Assembly: GCA_965275915.1 (NCBI GenBank)
Contig: CBDHYI010000006.1
Span: 620,001-684,000 of the forward strand
Direction of reading: 5' to 3'
Origin: JBDWFY01 sp965275915
GTDB lineage: Bacteria > Pseudomonadota > Alphaproteobacteria > Rhizobiales > Stappiaceae
DNA length: 64,000 nt
The notes under the pieces were generated by a model, which saw only the letters and a program-made list of their open reading frames with translations, ran no database searches and was not told the origin of the DNA. The position numbers were made by a program, and so were the translations under genes. Positions within the stretch are counted from its first letter, which is position 1; the number at the start of each line of letters is the position of its first letter. Below, in pieces: positions 16,920-25,450 of this stretch.

Positions 16920-18029
16920 ATGAAAATCACCGATATCAAGATAACGCATCACCGCTTGCCGCTCGATCCACCGCTTCGCGCGAGTTGGGACTCAAGACCC
17001 CGACCGCATTTTGATGCCACCATTGTTCGCCTCGAAACGGACGACGGCCTGACCGGGGTCGGGTCAGGAGACCTGATGGTCGGCTTCGAGGGTCATGAAA
17101 ATCTGTTCATCGGACAGGACCCGCTGCGCGTTGAGCGACATTACCGGGTTCTTGGGAACATCAACTTCCACCACGGCCGCTGCTGGCCGCTGGATCTTGC
17201 GCTTTGGGACCTCTTTGGAAAGGCAACCGGTCAGCCTGTCTGGAAGCTGCTTGGCGGCCATGATAACCGGATCAGAGCCTACGCCTCTTCCGGCACATTG
17301 CGAGGGCCTGAAGAAATGGCCGACGCTGCTGAGCGGATGCTCGAACAGGGTTTCAAGGCCATGAAGATCCGATTTCACCGGCAGGATTGGCGCGATGATG
17401 TCGCGGTGATTGCCCGGGTCCGCGACCGCGTCGGCGATCGGCTGGAACTGATGGTTGATTGCAACCAGGGTTGGCGCATGCCCGGGGATACGGAAAAGCC
17501 CTGGACGCTGAAAGACGCGCTCACCGTTGCCAGCGTGCTGGAAGAGCTCGGCGTTTACTGGATGGAAGAGCCCTTGTTCCGGGCCGACCGGGACAATATG
17601 CGCCGTTTACGCGACAGTACCGGTGTTCGGATTGCAGGGGGCGAAATGAACCGCGAAATCTCCGAATTCCGCGATCTGATCGCTGCCGGAAGTCTCGACG
17701 TTCTTCAACCGGATGCCGCGCTTGTCGGCGGCATAACCGGTTTGCGGCGCATCGCCATCATGGCAGAGGAAAACGGGGTCGTTTTTACACCCCACACATG
17801 GACCAACGGGATCGGCCTGATCGCAAATGCCCACCTGACAGCCGGCATCGCCAACGCACCGTTTCTTGAATTCCCATATGACGATCCGGAATGGTCGCTC
17901 GACCGGCGTGATTTCATGATCACAAATCCAACATCAATCGATGAACACGGTTTCATAGCGCTTACGGACGCACCCGGTCTGGGTTTCGAATTAAACGAAA
18001 CGGTGCTTTCGGAGACACGGATCGGCTGA
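16920..18029 (+). CDS. Mandelate racemase / muconate-lactonizing-type enolase-superfamily enzyme
   Basis: A 369-residue enolase-superfamily protein. The start at 16920 is supported by AAGGAGA six bases upstream. After the N-terminal capping domain the barrel carries FKAMKIRFHRQ (Lys-X-Arg in place of the usual Lys-X-Lys), metal ligands in MVDCNQGW (Asp), WMEEPLF (Glu) and IAGGEMNRE (Glu), the Asp in LQPDAALVGGI, and FTPHTWTNGIG (His) that completes a His-Asp dyad. This places it in the mandelate racemase subgroup, usually sugar-acid dehydratases. The exact acid is unknown. It converges on the TPR gene. Confidence 0.88.
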   Translation: MKITDIKITHHRLPLDPPLRASWDSRPRPHFDATIVRLETDDGLTGVGSGDLMVGFEGHENLFIGQDPLRVERHYRVLGNINFHHGRCWPLDLALWDLFGKATGQPVWKLLGGHDNRIRAYASSGTLRGPEEMADAAERMLEQGFKAMKIRFHRQDWRDDVAVIARVRDRVGDRLELMVDCNQGWRMPGDTEKPWTLKDALTVASVLEELGVYWMEEPLFRADRDNMRRLRDSTGVRIAGGEMNREISEFRDLIAAGSLDVLQPDAALVGGITGLRRIAIMAEENGVVFTPHTWTNGIGLIANAHLTAGIANAPFLEFPYDDPEWSLDRRDFMITNPTSIDEHGFIALTDAPGLGFELNETVLSETRIG

Positions 18030-18076
18030 TTGAGTGGCATGCATGAAAATCGGGCCGCAGATATCGAGCGGCATGA

Positions 18077-20872
18077 TTATTGTCCCGCGCTCTTTCGCAT
18101 TTCATTCTTTTTGAGTTCTTCCATCACGTCAAACAAAAATTCAGCGGGCCAATTCGCAAGATCGTCAAAGATGGAATTTCGGTCCGGCGGACGCAGTTGT
18201 TCCGCCAGTTCTTCCTCCGCCTGAGCCAGCCACGTTTTGTTTTCCAGCGGCAACCTGCCGGCCTGATCCAGTTCTGTTAGGATTCGGACGATTTCCTCAT
18301 AGTGCCGCCTTGGCTCAACGGACATACCGGCCAGCCGCCAATGGGAGAGGACAAGATTAAGCTGCCACGTCACATCATCCGGGTCGTGTGTCACGAGATT
18401 CCTGTCGATCTCGTTAGCCAGAAAATAATGCGCCAACGCTGCGCTTGTTTTTCCCTGCTCCGAAAGAATATCGCCCAGACCCTGATGCGCCAGAGACTTA
18501 TCGGTCAACCAGTCCAGCCTGTTGGGGTTGGCTGCCACAAGCTTCTCGGCCGATGCCAGAGCTATCTTGAAGTTACCCAGTGCCTTGTCCGGCTGACCAG
18601 AGTCCCGATAGATGTGACCAAGGGATACCCGGCAAAAAACCATGTCCGAATGCCACGTCATATTGTCCGGATCCCTGGCTAACAGACGTGTGCTGATAGC
18701 CACAGCCGCCTCATACTGTTCGCGCGCGCCCTGCCGGTTTTCCAGTCTCTCAAACACTTCACCGACTTTGCGATGGCCCAACAGAACCGAGCGTTCCCAT
18801 TCAGAACTCGGGGGCACCTGCGGCTTTCTCGATTTGCGGATTTTCAGAGCCTCTCTGAAATGGTCCAGCGCCAATGCATACTGGCCAAGGAGCATCTCAA
18901 CGTCACCAAGATCGGACAAGGCGATCGAGACATCGTGCTGGTAATCATAGTCGCCAGGATAAGATGCTGCGAGCTCCCGAGAAACAGCCAGATCCGCACT
19001 ATAGCTCTCTGCCGACCCGTCATAGTCGCCCATTCGATAGAGCGTGCCCCCGATCTTGTTGTGGGAAACAGCGATCATGCGCCGATCCTGGTCAGATCGC
19101 AGTGGCCCGTCTGAAAGTGCTTTTCGAAGGTCAAGGGCTTCGCGAAAAAACTCGAGCGCCTGTGCAGGGGAATTCAGCACATAGTGCGTATCGCCGACCC
19201 TATCCAGAGCTTCTGCGACACTCCTTCGAAATTCACGATTATCAGGCTTTTGCCTTAAAAGACGCCTTCGAATGACTAGAAGCGTCTGGTAGCTGACCAG
19301 AGCTCCGTCAAGATCCTGAAGTTTGGTTTTGACATCGCCGATATTTCGATGTGAGAACGCCAAGTCGTCCTGATAATCGAGGCTGGCCGGTTCGGCATCG
19401 AGCAGCCGTTCTGAAACCGCCAGGTCCGCTTCAAAACTCCGGAGGGCATCGACATAGCGGTTAAGCTCCATTTGGACCTGGCCGATATTGTTGAAGGTCG
19501 TTGCAACTCTTTGCTGCCAATTTCGATCGGCAGCGTCGGCCCTTGTCCGCTCCTGAGCTATTGACAAAGCTTTTTCATAATGAAGCAAAGCCTTTTCATA
19601 CTGCATACTCTGGACCTGCAAACCGCCCATTTTCCGCTCAGACCACCACAAGTCATATTGAGCGGAGATGTTATCCTCATCCACAGAGGCAAGCTGGTCC
19701 GCAATGGACAGTGCTTCCGCAAGGGTCTTCCCAGCCTCCTGGAACTTGCTCTGTTCCAGCAGAGCATCGCCGACATTCCAAAGCGAAACCAACAGATCCC
19801 GTTGTCGACCTCTGTTATTCGGCTCTGACTCGACCAATCGCTGCATCAGGTTCCGTGATCGGCGGTAAGCGTCCAATGCACGATCGGCATCTTTCTGTTT
19901 GAGAAACACATCGCCAAGGTGGTCCAGAGCGATTGACAGATCGAACTGGCGCTGTTCGTCTTCGGGATTTTCGGCCAGAGAGGCCTCCCTGATCGCCAGC
20001 GCTTTTTGATGGTCCCCAACGGCTTTGTCATACCGGCTGACAGCGGCGTGTACATTCCCGAGCTTGTTGTGCCAATAGGCCAGCGCGCCGCTTCCGATTT
20101 CGCTTTTCTCTGCAGGCACGTTGTTTTCCCGTTCGCGGCTTTGCAGAAAGGAAATCAAAGAAAACGCCGACCGGTAACTCTCAAGCGCTTTTTCATGTTC
20201 ACCCCCGGCAAGAAAAACGTCGCCGAATTTTCCATAAACGATCGCCAGATCCTTATGCCAGCGTGCCGGATCCGGATCACGGGTCGACAAAGCCCAGACA
20301 ATATCAAAATCGGCCTGGTAGCTTTTCATCGCCGCCGTGAGATCACCTTGTTCAAAGAGCACATTGCCGATTTTGTTAAAGGTGATCATCAGGTCGACTT
20401 GCCAGTCTTCGGACTCAGGCTCAACATCAGCCAGATGTTCAAAACTGCTGAGGGACTCGCGATAACGGATGAGCGCTTCCGCTAAATAGCCGTTTGCGAG
20501 TTGACGATCTCCCTGCTCCCGCAATGTCATTGCGCGAAAATAATGCCAACCGGCATGGATGGAGCCGCTTGCGCCCATGCGATGTCCGATAAAAAACGCA
20601 TCGCGATAGAGCGAAAGGGCCGATGAAAATCCTCCGCGCGTCCCGCCCGGGGACTGACGATCGTCCCGGTCCTGCGCATTGATTTCCAGAACCGTTGGCT
20701 TTGGACTTGCCTGCCGCGGATCGTCCGAAAGAACCGCATCACGGGTGGCCTTGACAGCCTCAGGCTGACCGCAAAACCAAGCGGCCAGAGCGGCGGTTGC
20801 CAACAGCCGGAAACATGCATGCACCCGGGCCGGAGCAAATCTGTTTTTGTCTTTTCCCCCGACTGAAAACAC
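18077..20872 (-). CDS. Large exported tetratricopeptide-repeat protein
   Basis: A 931-residue protein with an N-terminal hydrophobic segment (about residues 20-40, CFRLLATAALAAWFCG) consistent with export or membrane anchoring, followed almost entirely by TPR-like helical repeats. Units recur with a period near 53 residues, longer than the 34 of a single TPR: a linker such as DPDPARWHKDL, then a helix with GKFGDVFLAGG, then ALESYRSAFSLI. More than a dozen such units can be recognised (for example HNKLGNVHAA, LDHLGDVFLKQ, FNNIGQVQME, HRNIGDVKTK, LSDLGDVEML, HQGLGDILSE). No catalytic domain is visible. Probably a protein-interaction scaffold; the partner is unknown and it is a single-gene unit. 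Confidence 0.82.
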   Translation of the reverse strand: MFSVGGKDKNRFAPARVHACFRLLATAALAAWFCGQPEAVKATRDAVLSDDPRQASPKPTVLEINAQDRDDRQSPGGTRGGFSSALSLYRDAFFIGHRMGASGSIHAGWHYFRAMTLREQGDRQLANGYLAEALIRYRESLSSFEHLADVEPESEDWQVDLMITFNKIGNVLFEQGDLTAAMKSYQADFDIVWALSTRDPDPARWHKDLAIVYGKFGDVFLAGGEHEKALESYRSAFSLISFLQSRERENNVPAEKSEIGSGALAYWHNKLGNVHAAVSRYDKAVGDHQKALAIREASLAENPEDEQRQFDLSIALDHLGDVFLKQKDADRALDAYRRSRNLMQRLVESEPNNRGRQRDLLVSLWNVGDALLEQSKFQEAGKTLAEALSIADQLASVDEDNISAQYDLWWSERKMGGLQVQSMQYEKALLHYEKALSIAQERTRADAADRNWQQRVATTFNNIGQVQMELNRYVDALRSFEADLAVSERLLDAEPASLDYQDDLAFSHRNIGDVKTKLQDLDGALVSYQTLLVIRRRLLRQKPDNREFRRSVAEALDRVGDTHYVLNSPAQALEFFREALDLRKALSDGPLRSDQDRRMIAVSHNKIGGTLYRMGDYDGSAESYSADLAVSRELAASYPGDYDYQHDVSIALSDLGDVEMLLGQYALALDHFREALKIRKSRKPQVPPSSEWERSVLLGHRKVGEVFERLENRQGAREQYEAAVAISTRLLARDPDNMTWHSDMVFCRVSLGHIYRDSGQPDKALGNFKIALASAEKLVAANPNRLDWLTDKSLAHQGLGDILSEQGKTSAALAHYFLANEIDRNLVTHDPDDVTWQLNLVLSHWRLAGMSVEPRRHYEEIVRILTELDQAGRLPLENKTWLAQAEEELAEQLRPPDRNSIFDDLANWPAEFLFDVMEELKKNEMRKSAGQ

Positions 20873-21102
20873 CGGCGTCAGATTATCCTTGAATGAATTG
20901 CGGCGGGACCGTTTACGTCACATTTCACTATCTTTTACCGGAGAGAGTGTATTTTTTAAATATGCAATTTTAAAAGGAAGAATTCTGTTTGATGAAAAGG
21001 TGACGGTCATCGTCTCAGACGAATGCACTTTTCATTAAGAGCTCAGCACACGACCCCTAACGCCCGAAAGCGGGCGTGCGGCCTGAATGATGGCATAGAA
21101 AA

Positions 21103-21122
21103 GGCCGCACCGGGGTACGGCC
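21103..21122 (-). terminator. Probable terminator of the RcnB-like gene
   Basis: On the minus strand a GC-rich stem (GGCCGTACC against GGTGCGGCC) is followed by TTTT, 32 bases after the RcnB-like stop codon. A second small hairpin, CGCCCGAAAGCGGGCG, follows at 21061-21076. Together they suit a transcript end. The remaining sequence up to the TPR gene start holds nothing else that I recognise. Confidence 0.55.
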
Positions 21123-21153
21123 GTCTCTACGTCAACTGAATTGACGGTAAGCA

Positions 21154-21498
21154 TTACCGGGTCGCGGCAATGATCGATCCGATAATTCCGCTCGCCAGTG
21201 CCACGAGCACATAATTGTTGTCGATCCGCCTCCATTCATGGCCGCGCGGCGGCTTTCTGAGATTGTGTTTGCGGTAGTCGACCCGATAGCCGCGTTTCCA
21301 GCCCGGCAACTTGCCGCCCCGTTTCATCCAGTGCGGGTTGTTGTAGCGGACGTTTTTGTGAAACCCGGGCTGCTTCGGGCTGTGTTTCTGGACCTGTTTT
21401 GGGCCGCCGAACTTTCCGGGCGCCGCAGATGTCGCAGATGTTGCGATCGGCGACAGGGCCATAACGGTTGCGACGGTGAGAGCTGTCAGTGTTTTCAT
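21154..21498 (-). CDS. RcnB-like small periplasmic protein
   Basis: A 114-residue protein with a signal peptide (MKTLTALTVATVMALSPIAT) and a basic, His/Trp/Gly-rich mature part. The pattern RGGKLPGWKRGYRVDYRKHN followed by LRKPPRGHEWRRIDNNYVLV and an IIGSIIAATR end resembles the RcnB family, whose E. coli member is a periplasmic protein needed for nickel/cobalt homeostasis. Many alphaproteobacteria carry RcnB-like proteins with no proven metal role, so function stays open. It has its own terminator and stands alone. Confidence 0.72.
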   Translation of the reverse strand: MKTLTALTVATVMALSPIATSATSAAPGKFGGPKQVQKHSPKQPGFHKNVRYNNPHWMKRGGKLPGWKRGYRVDYRKHNLRKPPRGHEWRRIDNNYVLVALASGIIGSIIAATR

Positions 21499-21658
21499 GG
21501 GATGTTCCTCATGTTGTTTGACACCGAAATACGGCGCGGCCGATGAACTTCAGATGAACACCCAGTTCAGAATGTAAATATCTGATATTTATGGATTATC
21601 GTTAATCTCGCGGTTAGTTTCCGGAAAGAAAACCGCTTGCAGATAACGGTTCGGGGCT

Positions 21659-22963
21659 TTAGTTGAACATCGCATTTGGAAGCAGCAGAGCGATCTCGGG
21701 AAACAGGATCAAAAGTATAATGCAGCCGATCATGCCGACCCAGAACGGCATCACACCGGCAAAGATCGTTTCAAGCCGCACATCGTCAACAATGCTTTTG
21801 ACGACAAACACATTCACGCCCACGGGCGGCGAGATCAGACCCATTTCAAGCACGATGACCATAATGACACCAAACCAGATCGGATCAAAGCCAAGTCCGG
21901 TAACGAGCGGGAACACGATCGGCAGCGTGATAACAAGCAGCGACAAGCCTTCAATAACCATCCCAAGCAGCGTGTAGGCGATCAGAACGACGATCAGGGT
22001 GCCATAGACGCCAAGCGGCAAGGTGGCAAGAAACGAGGCCACCCCTTCGGGCAGATGCGAAAGAGCAACGAACGGCGCAAAGACATTGGCCCCGATCAGA
22101 ATGAAAAAGGCCATCCCGGTCGTCCGCAGGGTCTCGCGGGCGATCTGCCAGAGTGCCGGCAGCGAAAAGCGACCGCGGAGGATCAGCATAACGAACGTGA
22201 AAAAGGCGCCGACGCCCGCTGCCTCCACAGGTGTGAAGAAGCCGGTATAAATGCCGCCGATGGTAATACAGATAACAATGAGAATGCCGGTGGCCCGGAA
22301 CATGGCAGACAGGCGTTCCTTCGCCGAAAAGCGCGGTCCCGCCGGCCCTTCCTCCGGCCTGAATGCCGTCACCGCGAAAATGGCGATCAGAAACAGGCAT
22401 GTCAGAAGCAGACCCGGCAACACACCGGCCATGAAAAGCCGGCCGATGGATTCCTCGGTCAGAACGGCGTAGATGACGAAGCCGGTCGAAGGAGGAATGA
22501 GAATGCCGAGGGTTCCACCCGCCGCTATTGATCCTGTGGCGAGCCGTGAGCCGTAATTGTAGCGCCGCATTTCCGGATAGGCGACTTTGCCCATCGTAAC
22601 GGCAGAGGCAATGGAGGATCCCGAGAGCGCGGAAAACCCGGCGCATCCCACAATCGTCGCCCCCGCCAGACCGCCCCGGAAATGTCCGAACAGTCTGTAG
22701 GCGGCATCGAACAGATCCCGGCTCAGACCGGCAGCCGATGCCAGGTTCCCCATCAGGATAAAGAGCGGAATGATGCTGAGTTCATAGACGGTTGCGGTCG
22801 CAAATACCTGTCCGCTCAGCGTGAAGGCCGCCGCCTGCCAGCCGGACAGAACAACGGTCCCGCCGAATCCGGCGATCAGAAGTGCCAGCGCAACCGGAAC
22901 GCCCATTGCGAGCATAAGAAACAGCGCGCCAAATCCGAAAAGGCCGATGATCTCAACGCTCAT
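21659..22963 (-). CDS. dctM: TRAP transporter large permease DctM
   Basis: A 434-residue membrane protein with about 12 hydrophobic segments. It shows DctM hallmarks: FLMLAMGVPVALALLIAGFG near the start, CAGFSALSGSSIASAVTMGK, GGTLGILIPPSTGFVIYAVL, and the C-terminal MVIVLEMGLISPPVGVNVFV. It catalyses ion-coupled uptake of a solute captured by the periplasmic DctP. It overlaps dctQ by 11 bases. The neighbouring regulator and reductive dehalogenase suggest an aromatic or halogenated organic acid as cargo, by inference. Confidence 0.95.
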   Translation of the reverse strand: MSVEIIGLFGFGALFLMLAMGVPVALALLIAGFGGTVVLSGWQAAAFTLSGQVFATATVYELSIIPLFILMGNLASAAGLSRDLFDAAYRLFGHFRGGLAGATIVGCAGFSALSGSSIASAVTMGKVAYPEMRRYNYGSRLATGSIAAGGTLGILIPPSTGFVIYAVLTEESIGRLFMAGVLPGLLLTCLFLIAIFAVTAFRPEEGPAGPRFSAKERLSAMFRATGILIVICITIGGIYTGFFTPVEAAGVGAFFTFVMLILRGRFSLPALWQIARETLRTTGMAFFILIGANVFAPFVALSHLPEGVASFLATLPLGVYGTLIVVLIAYTLLGMVIEGLSLLVITLPIVFPLVTGLGFDPIWFGVIMVIVLEMGLISPPVGVNVFVVKSIVDDVRLETIFAGVMPFWVGMIGCIILLILFPEIALLLPNAMFN

Positions 22964-23474
22964 GAGCCGGTCTCACAATCAGGAGCAATATACCCGACAG
23001 AACCATCCCGATGGACAGAACATAGTAGGATGGTCCCAGAGGCAGGCGCAAAAGCATCGTCGTCTCTCCGAACATCGCCGCATCGCGACCATTCAGGAAA
23101 CAACGCCACGCAACATAGAACAGCATGAGCGCTCCAGTGAGTGAGACCAAGCGGTGCAACCATAGCCCTGCCAGGGGCGGCAACTGCCTGACGAGCGTAT
23201 CGATGGTAATGGCTCGACCCGCCAGGATGCAGAGCGGCAGGCTGATCGAAACCGTGACCGAAAGAATGATCATTGTGTAATCATTCGCTCCGAAAATCGG
23301 CGCGTTGAGCAGCGACCGCAACGCGGCGTCGCCTACCGACAGAAGCATCATGCCGAATACGGCTGCGCCGCCCATAAGGGTCAGCGCAGCTTCAAGCCTT
23401 GCAAGTGGGCCGGACGCAGACGGCGGACGACCCCCGTCCGGTCCGTCAGCCGTCTGCTTTGCGCCTTCATCCAC
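22953..23474 (-). CDS. dctQ: TRAP transporter small permease DctQ
   Basis: A 173-residue protein with four membrane segments and the DctQ pattern in the second half (LAGRAITIDTLVRQLPPLAG). The N-terminus has a charged, Gly/Pro-rich extension of about 25 residues before the first helix, so translation might begin slightly later, though no better start is evident. It overlaps dctM and follows dctP after 5 bases. Confidence 0.9.
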   Translation of the reverse strand: MDEGAKQTADGPDGGRPPSASGPLARLEAALTLMGGAAVFGMMLLSVGDAALRSLLNAPIFGANDYTMIILSVTVSISLPLCILAGRAITIDTLVRQLPPLAGLWLHRLVSLTGALMLFYVAWRCFLNGRDAAMFGETTMLLRLPLGPSYYVLSIGMVLSGILLLIVRPAHER

Positions 23475-23479
23475 GAGGT

Positions 23480-24487
23480 CTAATTACCCGCGAATCCGGC
23501 AAGAACCGCCGCCCCATCGGCGTTGGCATCCTTCGAGACCTGAGCAACATACGCATCGACGGCACCTGCCATGGCCTCACGCATGGCAGCAACGTCCGCA
23601 TCACTGGCTTCGATCATCTCGACGTTGGCGTCTTTGGCAAGGTTCAATCCTGCCTGCCCGGCGTTGTAGAAAGCCTCCGCGCCCTTGAGGCTCATGGCAC
23701 GCCCTGTCGCATTTTCAAGTGCCGCCTTCTGTTCGTCGCTCAACCCGTCCCAACTGGCTTTGTTCATCAGGATGTAGAAACTGTCGACCGCGGTTGGCAG
23801 GTTTGTCGTGATGGACTTCGCAACTTCGTTCATTTTATAGGAGCGAATACCGGACGGGCCCATGATCACCGCATCAATGACACCGGTATTCATAGCGTTA
23901 TAGGTCTCCGTGATTGGCATGGAGACCGGAATCGCTCCCCACGCTTCGACAACCTTGGCCATGACCGGATTGGGTGTCCGGACTTTCATACCCTCAAGAT
24001 CGGCCATGGTGCGAACGGGTTTCTCGCGCGAGATGAACACAGCCGGATTGTTGGCCCAGAGCCCGAGCAGCTTCACTTGCGAAAACTCGTCCTCAATCAT
24101 GGGCAGATTGTCCCACAGGGCGTTGGTCGCCGCCTGTCCGTCTTCGAACAGGCCCGGCATGTGCACCAACGTGGTTTTCGGGAACTGCGTCGGCGTGTAG
24201 GCCGGAATGCCGAAGGCAATATCGGCAACACCGGTCACAACCCGCTTATATTGCTGAACCGGCCCTTTTCCCAATTCTCCGGCCGGATAGATGCGGATTG
24301 TCAGGTCGCCATCGGTCGCTTCGTTGATTGCCTCGGACAGGGGTGTCATCACGCCCTGATCCATCGGATGTTTCGGCGGCATGAAATGCGCCAGCTTAAG
24401 TTCTGCAGCCATGGCGGCTGCGCCCGTCAGGCTCCAGATGACTGTGCCCAAAGCGGCGAGCCGTCCAATCGATCCTGCTGAATACAT
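23480..24487 (-). CDS. dctP: TRAP transporter periplasmic solute-binding protein DctP
   Basis: A 335-residue DctP-type receptor. I choose the ATG at 24487: GGGAGGA lies just upstream and the signal peptide (SIGRLAALGTVIWSLTGAAA) follows. The mature protein opens ELKLAHFMPPKHPMDQGVM and contains EGMKVRTPNPVMAKVVEAWG, the region with the conserved Arg that anchors the carboxylate of the ligand in this family. It is the first gene of dctPQM. A MarR-type dyad and a MITE-like element lie between it and the divergent marR gene. Confidence 0.93.
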   Translation of the reverse strand: MYSAGSIGRLAALGTVIWSLTGAAAMAAELKLAHFMPPKHPMDQGVMTPLSEAINEATDGDLTIRIYPAGELGKGPVQQYKRVVTGVADIAFGIPAYTPTQFPKTTLVHMPGLFEDGQAATNALWDNLPMIEDEFSQVKLLGLWANNPAVFISREKPVRTMADLEGMKVRTPNPVMAKVVEAWGAIPVSMPITETYNAMNTGVIDAVIMGPSGIRSYKMNEVAKSITTNLPTAVDSFYILMNKASWDGLSDEQKAALENATGRAMSLKGAEAFYNAGQAGLNLAKDANVEMIEASDADVAAMREAMAGAVDAYVAQVSKDANADGAAVLAGFAGN

Positions 24488-24536
24488 CACATTCCTCCCA
24501 TTTATCCGATGCCCCCCGAATGGCAAGTTGATTACC

Positions 24537-24560
24537 ATTGATAATTATATAATTGACAAT
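24537..24560. promoter_or_regulatory. AT-rich imperfect palindrome, candidate MarR operator
   Basis: A 24-base near-palindrome (20 of 24 positions symmetric, with arms ATTGATAATTAT and ATAATTGACAAT) lies about 50 bases upstream of dctP. Its size and AT-rich character fit MarR-family operators. It lies on the dctP side of the inserted element, so if it once served both directions it is now separated from marR. Confidence 0.5.
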
Positions 24561-24583
24561 GTTAATTACTTCGTCAAGCATAT

Positions 24584-24951
24584 TAGGGTATGGACTCATA
24601 AATGTGCTTGAAATGGCGGATCAAACGGCAAAAAGCTGCAAGGAGGGTGTGAAAAGCGGGCTATAGCGTATCCCGTAAAGGTCGGATGAGCTTTGCGACA
24701 AGGATACGCGCCAAACAAAGGTCTGGAGCATTTCACGCGATCCAAGGATCGCGAGAATTGCTCTGGATGCCCGGTTGAACAGCCTGACGCAGCGGATTGA
24801 AGCCGTTTGTCCGTCCTTTCGGATATGGCCGATTGGTCCGGCTACAGCGTTGCAAGTTCTTGAAAACCGGATGGTTTCCTGCGGACTTGCGCCTTGTATC
24901 CGAACAAATCGGCTCATACCATTTTAAGCACATTTATGGGTCCATACCCTA
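24584..24951. mobile_element. MITE-like element with 33-bp terminal inverted repeats
   Basis: A 368-base segment is bounded by 33-base inverted repeats at 24584-24616 and 24919-24951 that match at 31 of 33 positions; both ends begin TAGGGTATGGAC. The outermost TA at each end could be a duplicated TA target, as expected for IS630/Tc1 or some IS5-group elements. No transposase coding sequence is present, so it would be non-autonomous. Inside lies a strong dyad, CGCGATCC/GGATCGCG (24736-24753), extended by GAGCA/TGCTC to 24726-24763. Part of its left half recurs in degenerate form at 47420-47600. Its right end is 24 bases from the marR start codon. Confidence 0.75.
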
Positions 24952-24975
24952 GAGTAACACTAATCCGGTATCGCT

Positions 24976-25422
24976 ATGACACACTATCGGCTGCATGAAA
25001 GGATCGGCTACAAGGTCTCCCTGCTGTCCCGTCTGATGGAAGCGCGGCTTGAAAGCATGATGGCGGAACATGACGTGACACGCCTTATGTGGTGCGTGTT
25101 GAGTGGGGTTGGCCTGGAGGATGTCAATACACCCTCCGCACTGGCGGATTATATCGGCATCACCCGCCCGGCCGTTTCGCGCCTTCTTAAAACAATGGAA
25201 CAAAGAGGTTGGCTGGAACGCTCCGGTCATGACACCGACGGTCGCGGCATCGCCGTGTTCCTGACGGAAACCGGCCGGCAAAAACTGGATGCGTGCAGGC
25301 CGCTCGTCGAAGAGCTGAATGCCCATTTTACGTCGAAACTATCAGGCGAAGACCTGGCGCATTTCAGCAGCCTGATTGACCGGCTTGCCGAGGGTGAGAA
25401 GGCGCGGTTGACCTATCTGTAA
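24976..25422 (+). CDS. MarR-family transcriptional regulator
   Basis: A 148-residue winged-helix regulator. The DNA-binding region has ALADYIGITRPAVSRLLKTM and the wing GHDTDGRGIAVFLTETGRQK, both standard for MarR. Dimerisation helices flank it. MarR proteins of catabolic clusters often respond to aromatic acids. It precedes the reductive dehalogenase by 28 bases on the same strand and faces the TRAP operon. The MITE-like element ends 24 bases before its ATG, so its promoter must lie within the element or have been replaced. The ribosome-binding site is weak. Confidence 0.9.
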   Translation: MTHYRLHERIGYKVSLLSRLMEARLESMMAEHDVTRLMWCVLSGVGLEDVNTPSALADYIGITRPAVSRLLKTMEQRGWLERSGHDTDGRGIAVFLTETGRQKLDACRPLVEELNAHFTSKLSGEDLAHFSSLIDRLAEGEKARLTYL

Positions 25423-25450
25423 ACCCGGCAAGAGGAGGTAGTGGATTGGT

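Noticed and set aside
24621..24917. 98-residue frame inside the MITE-like element as a transposase remnant
   Set aside because: It shows no DDE-type motifs or helix-turn-helix and is confined to repeat sequence, so it looks like a chance frame.
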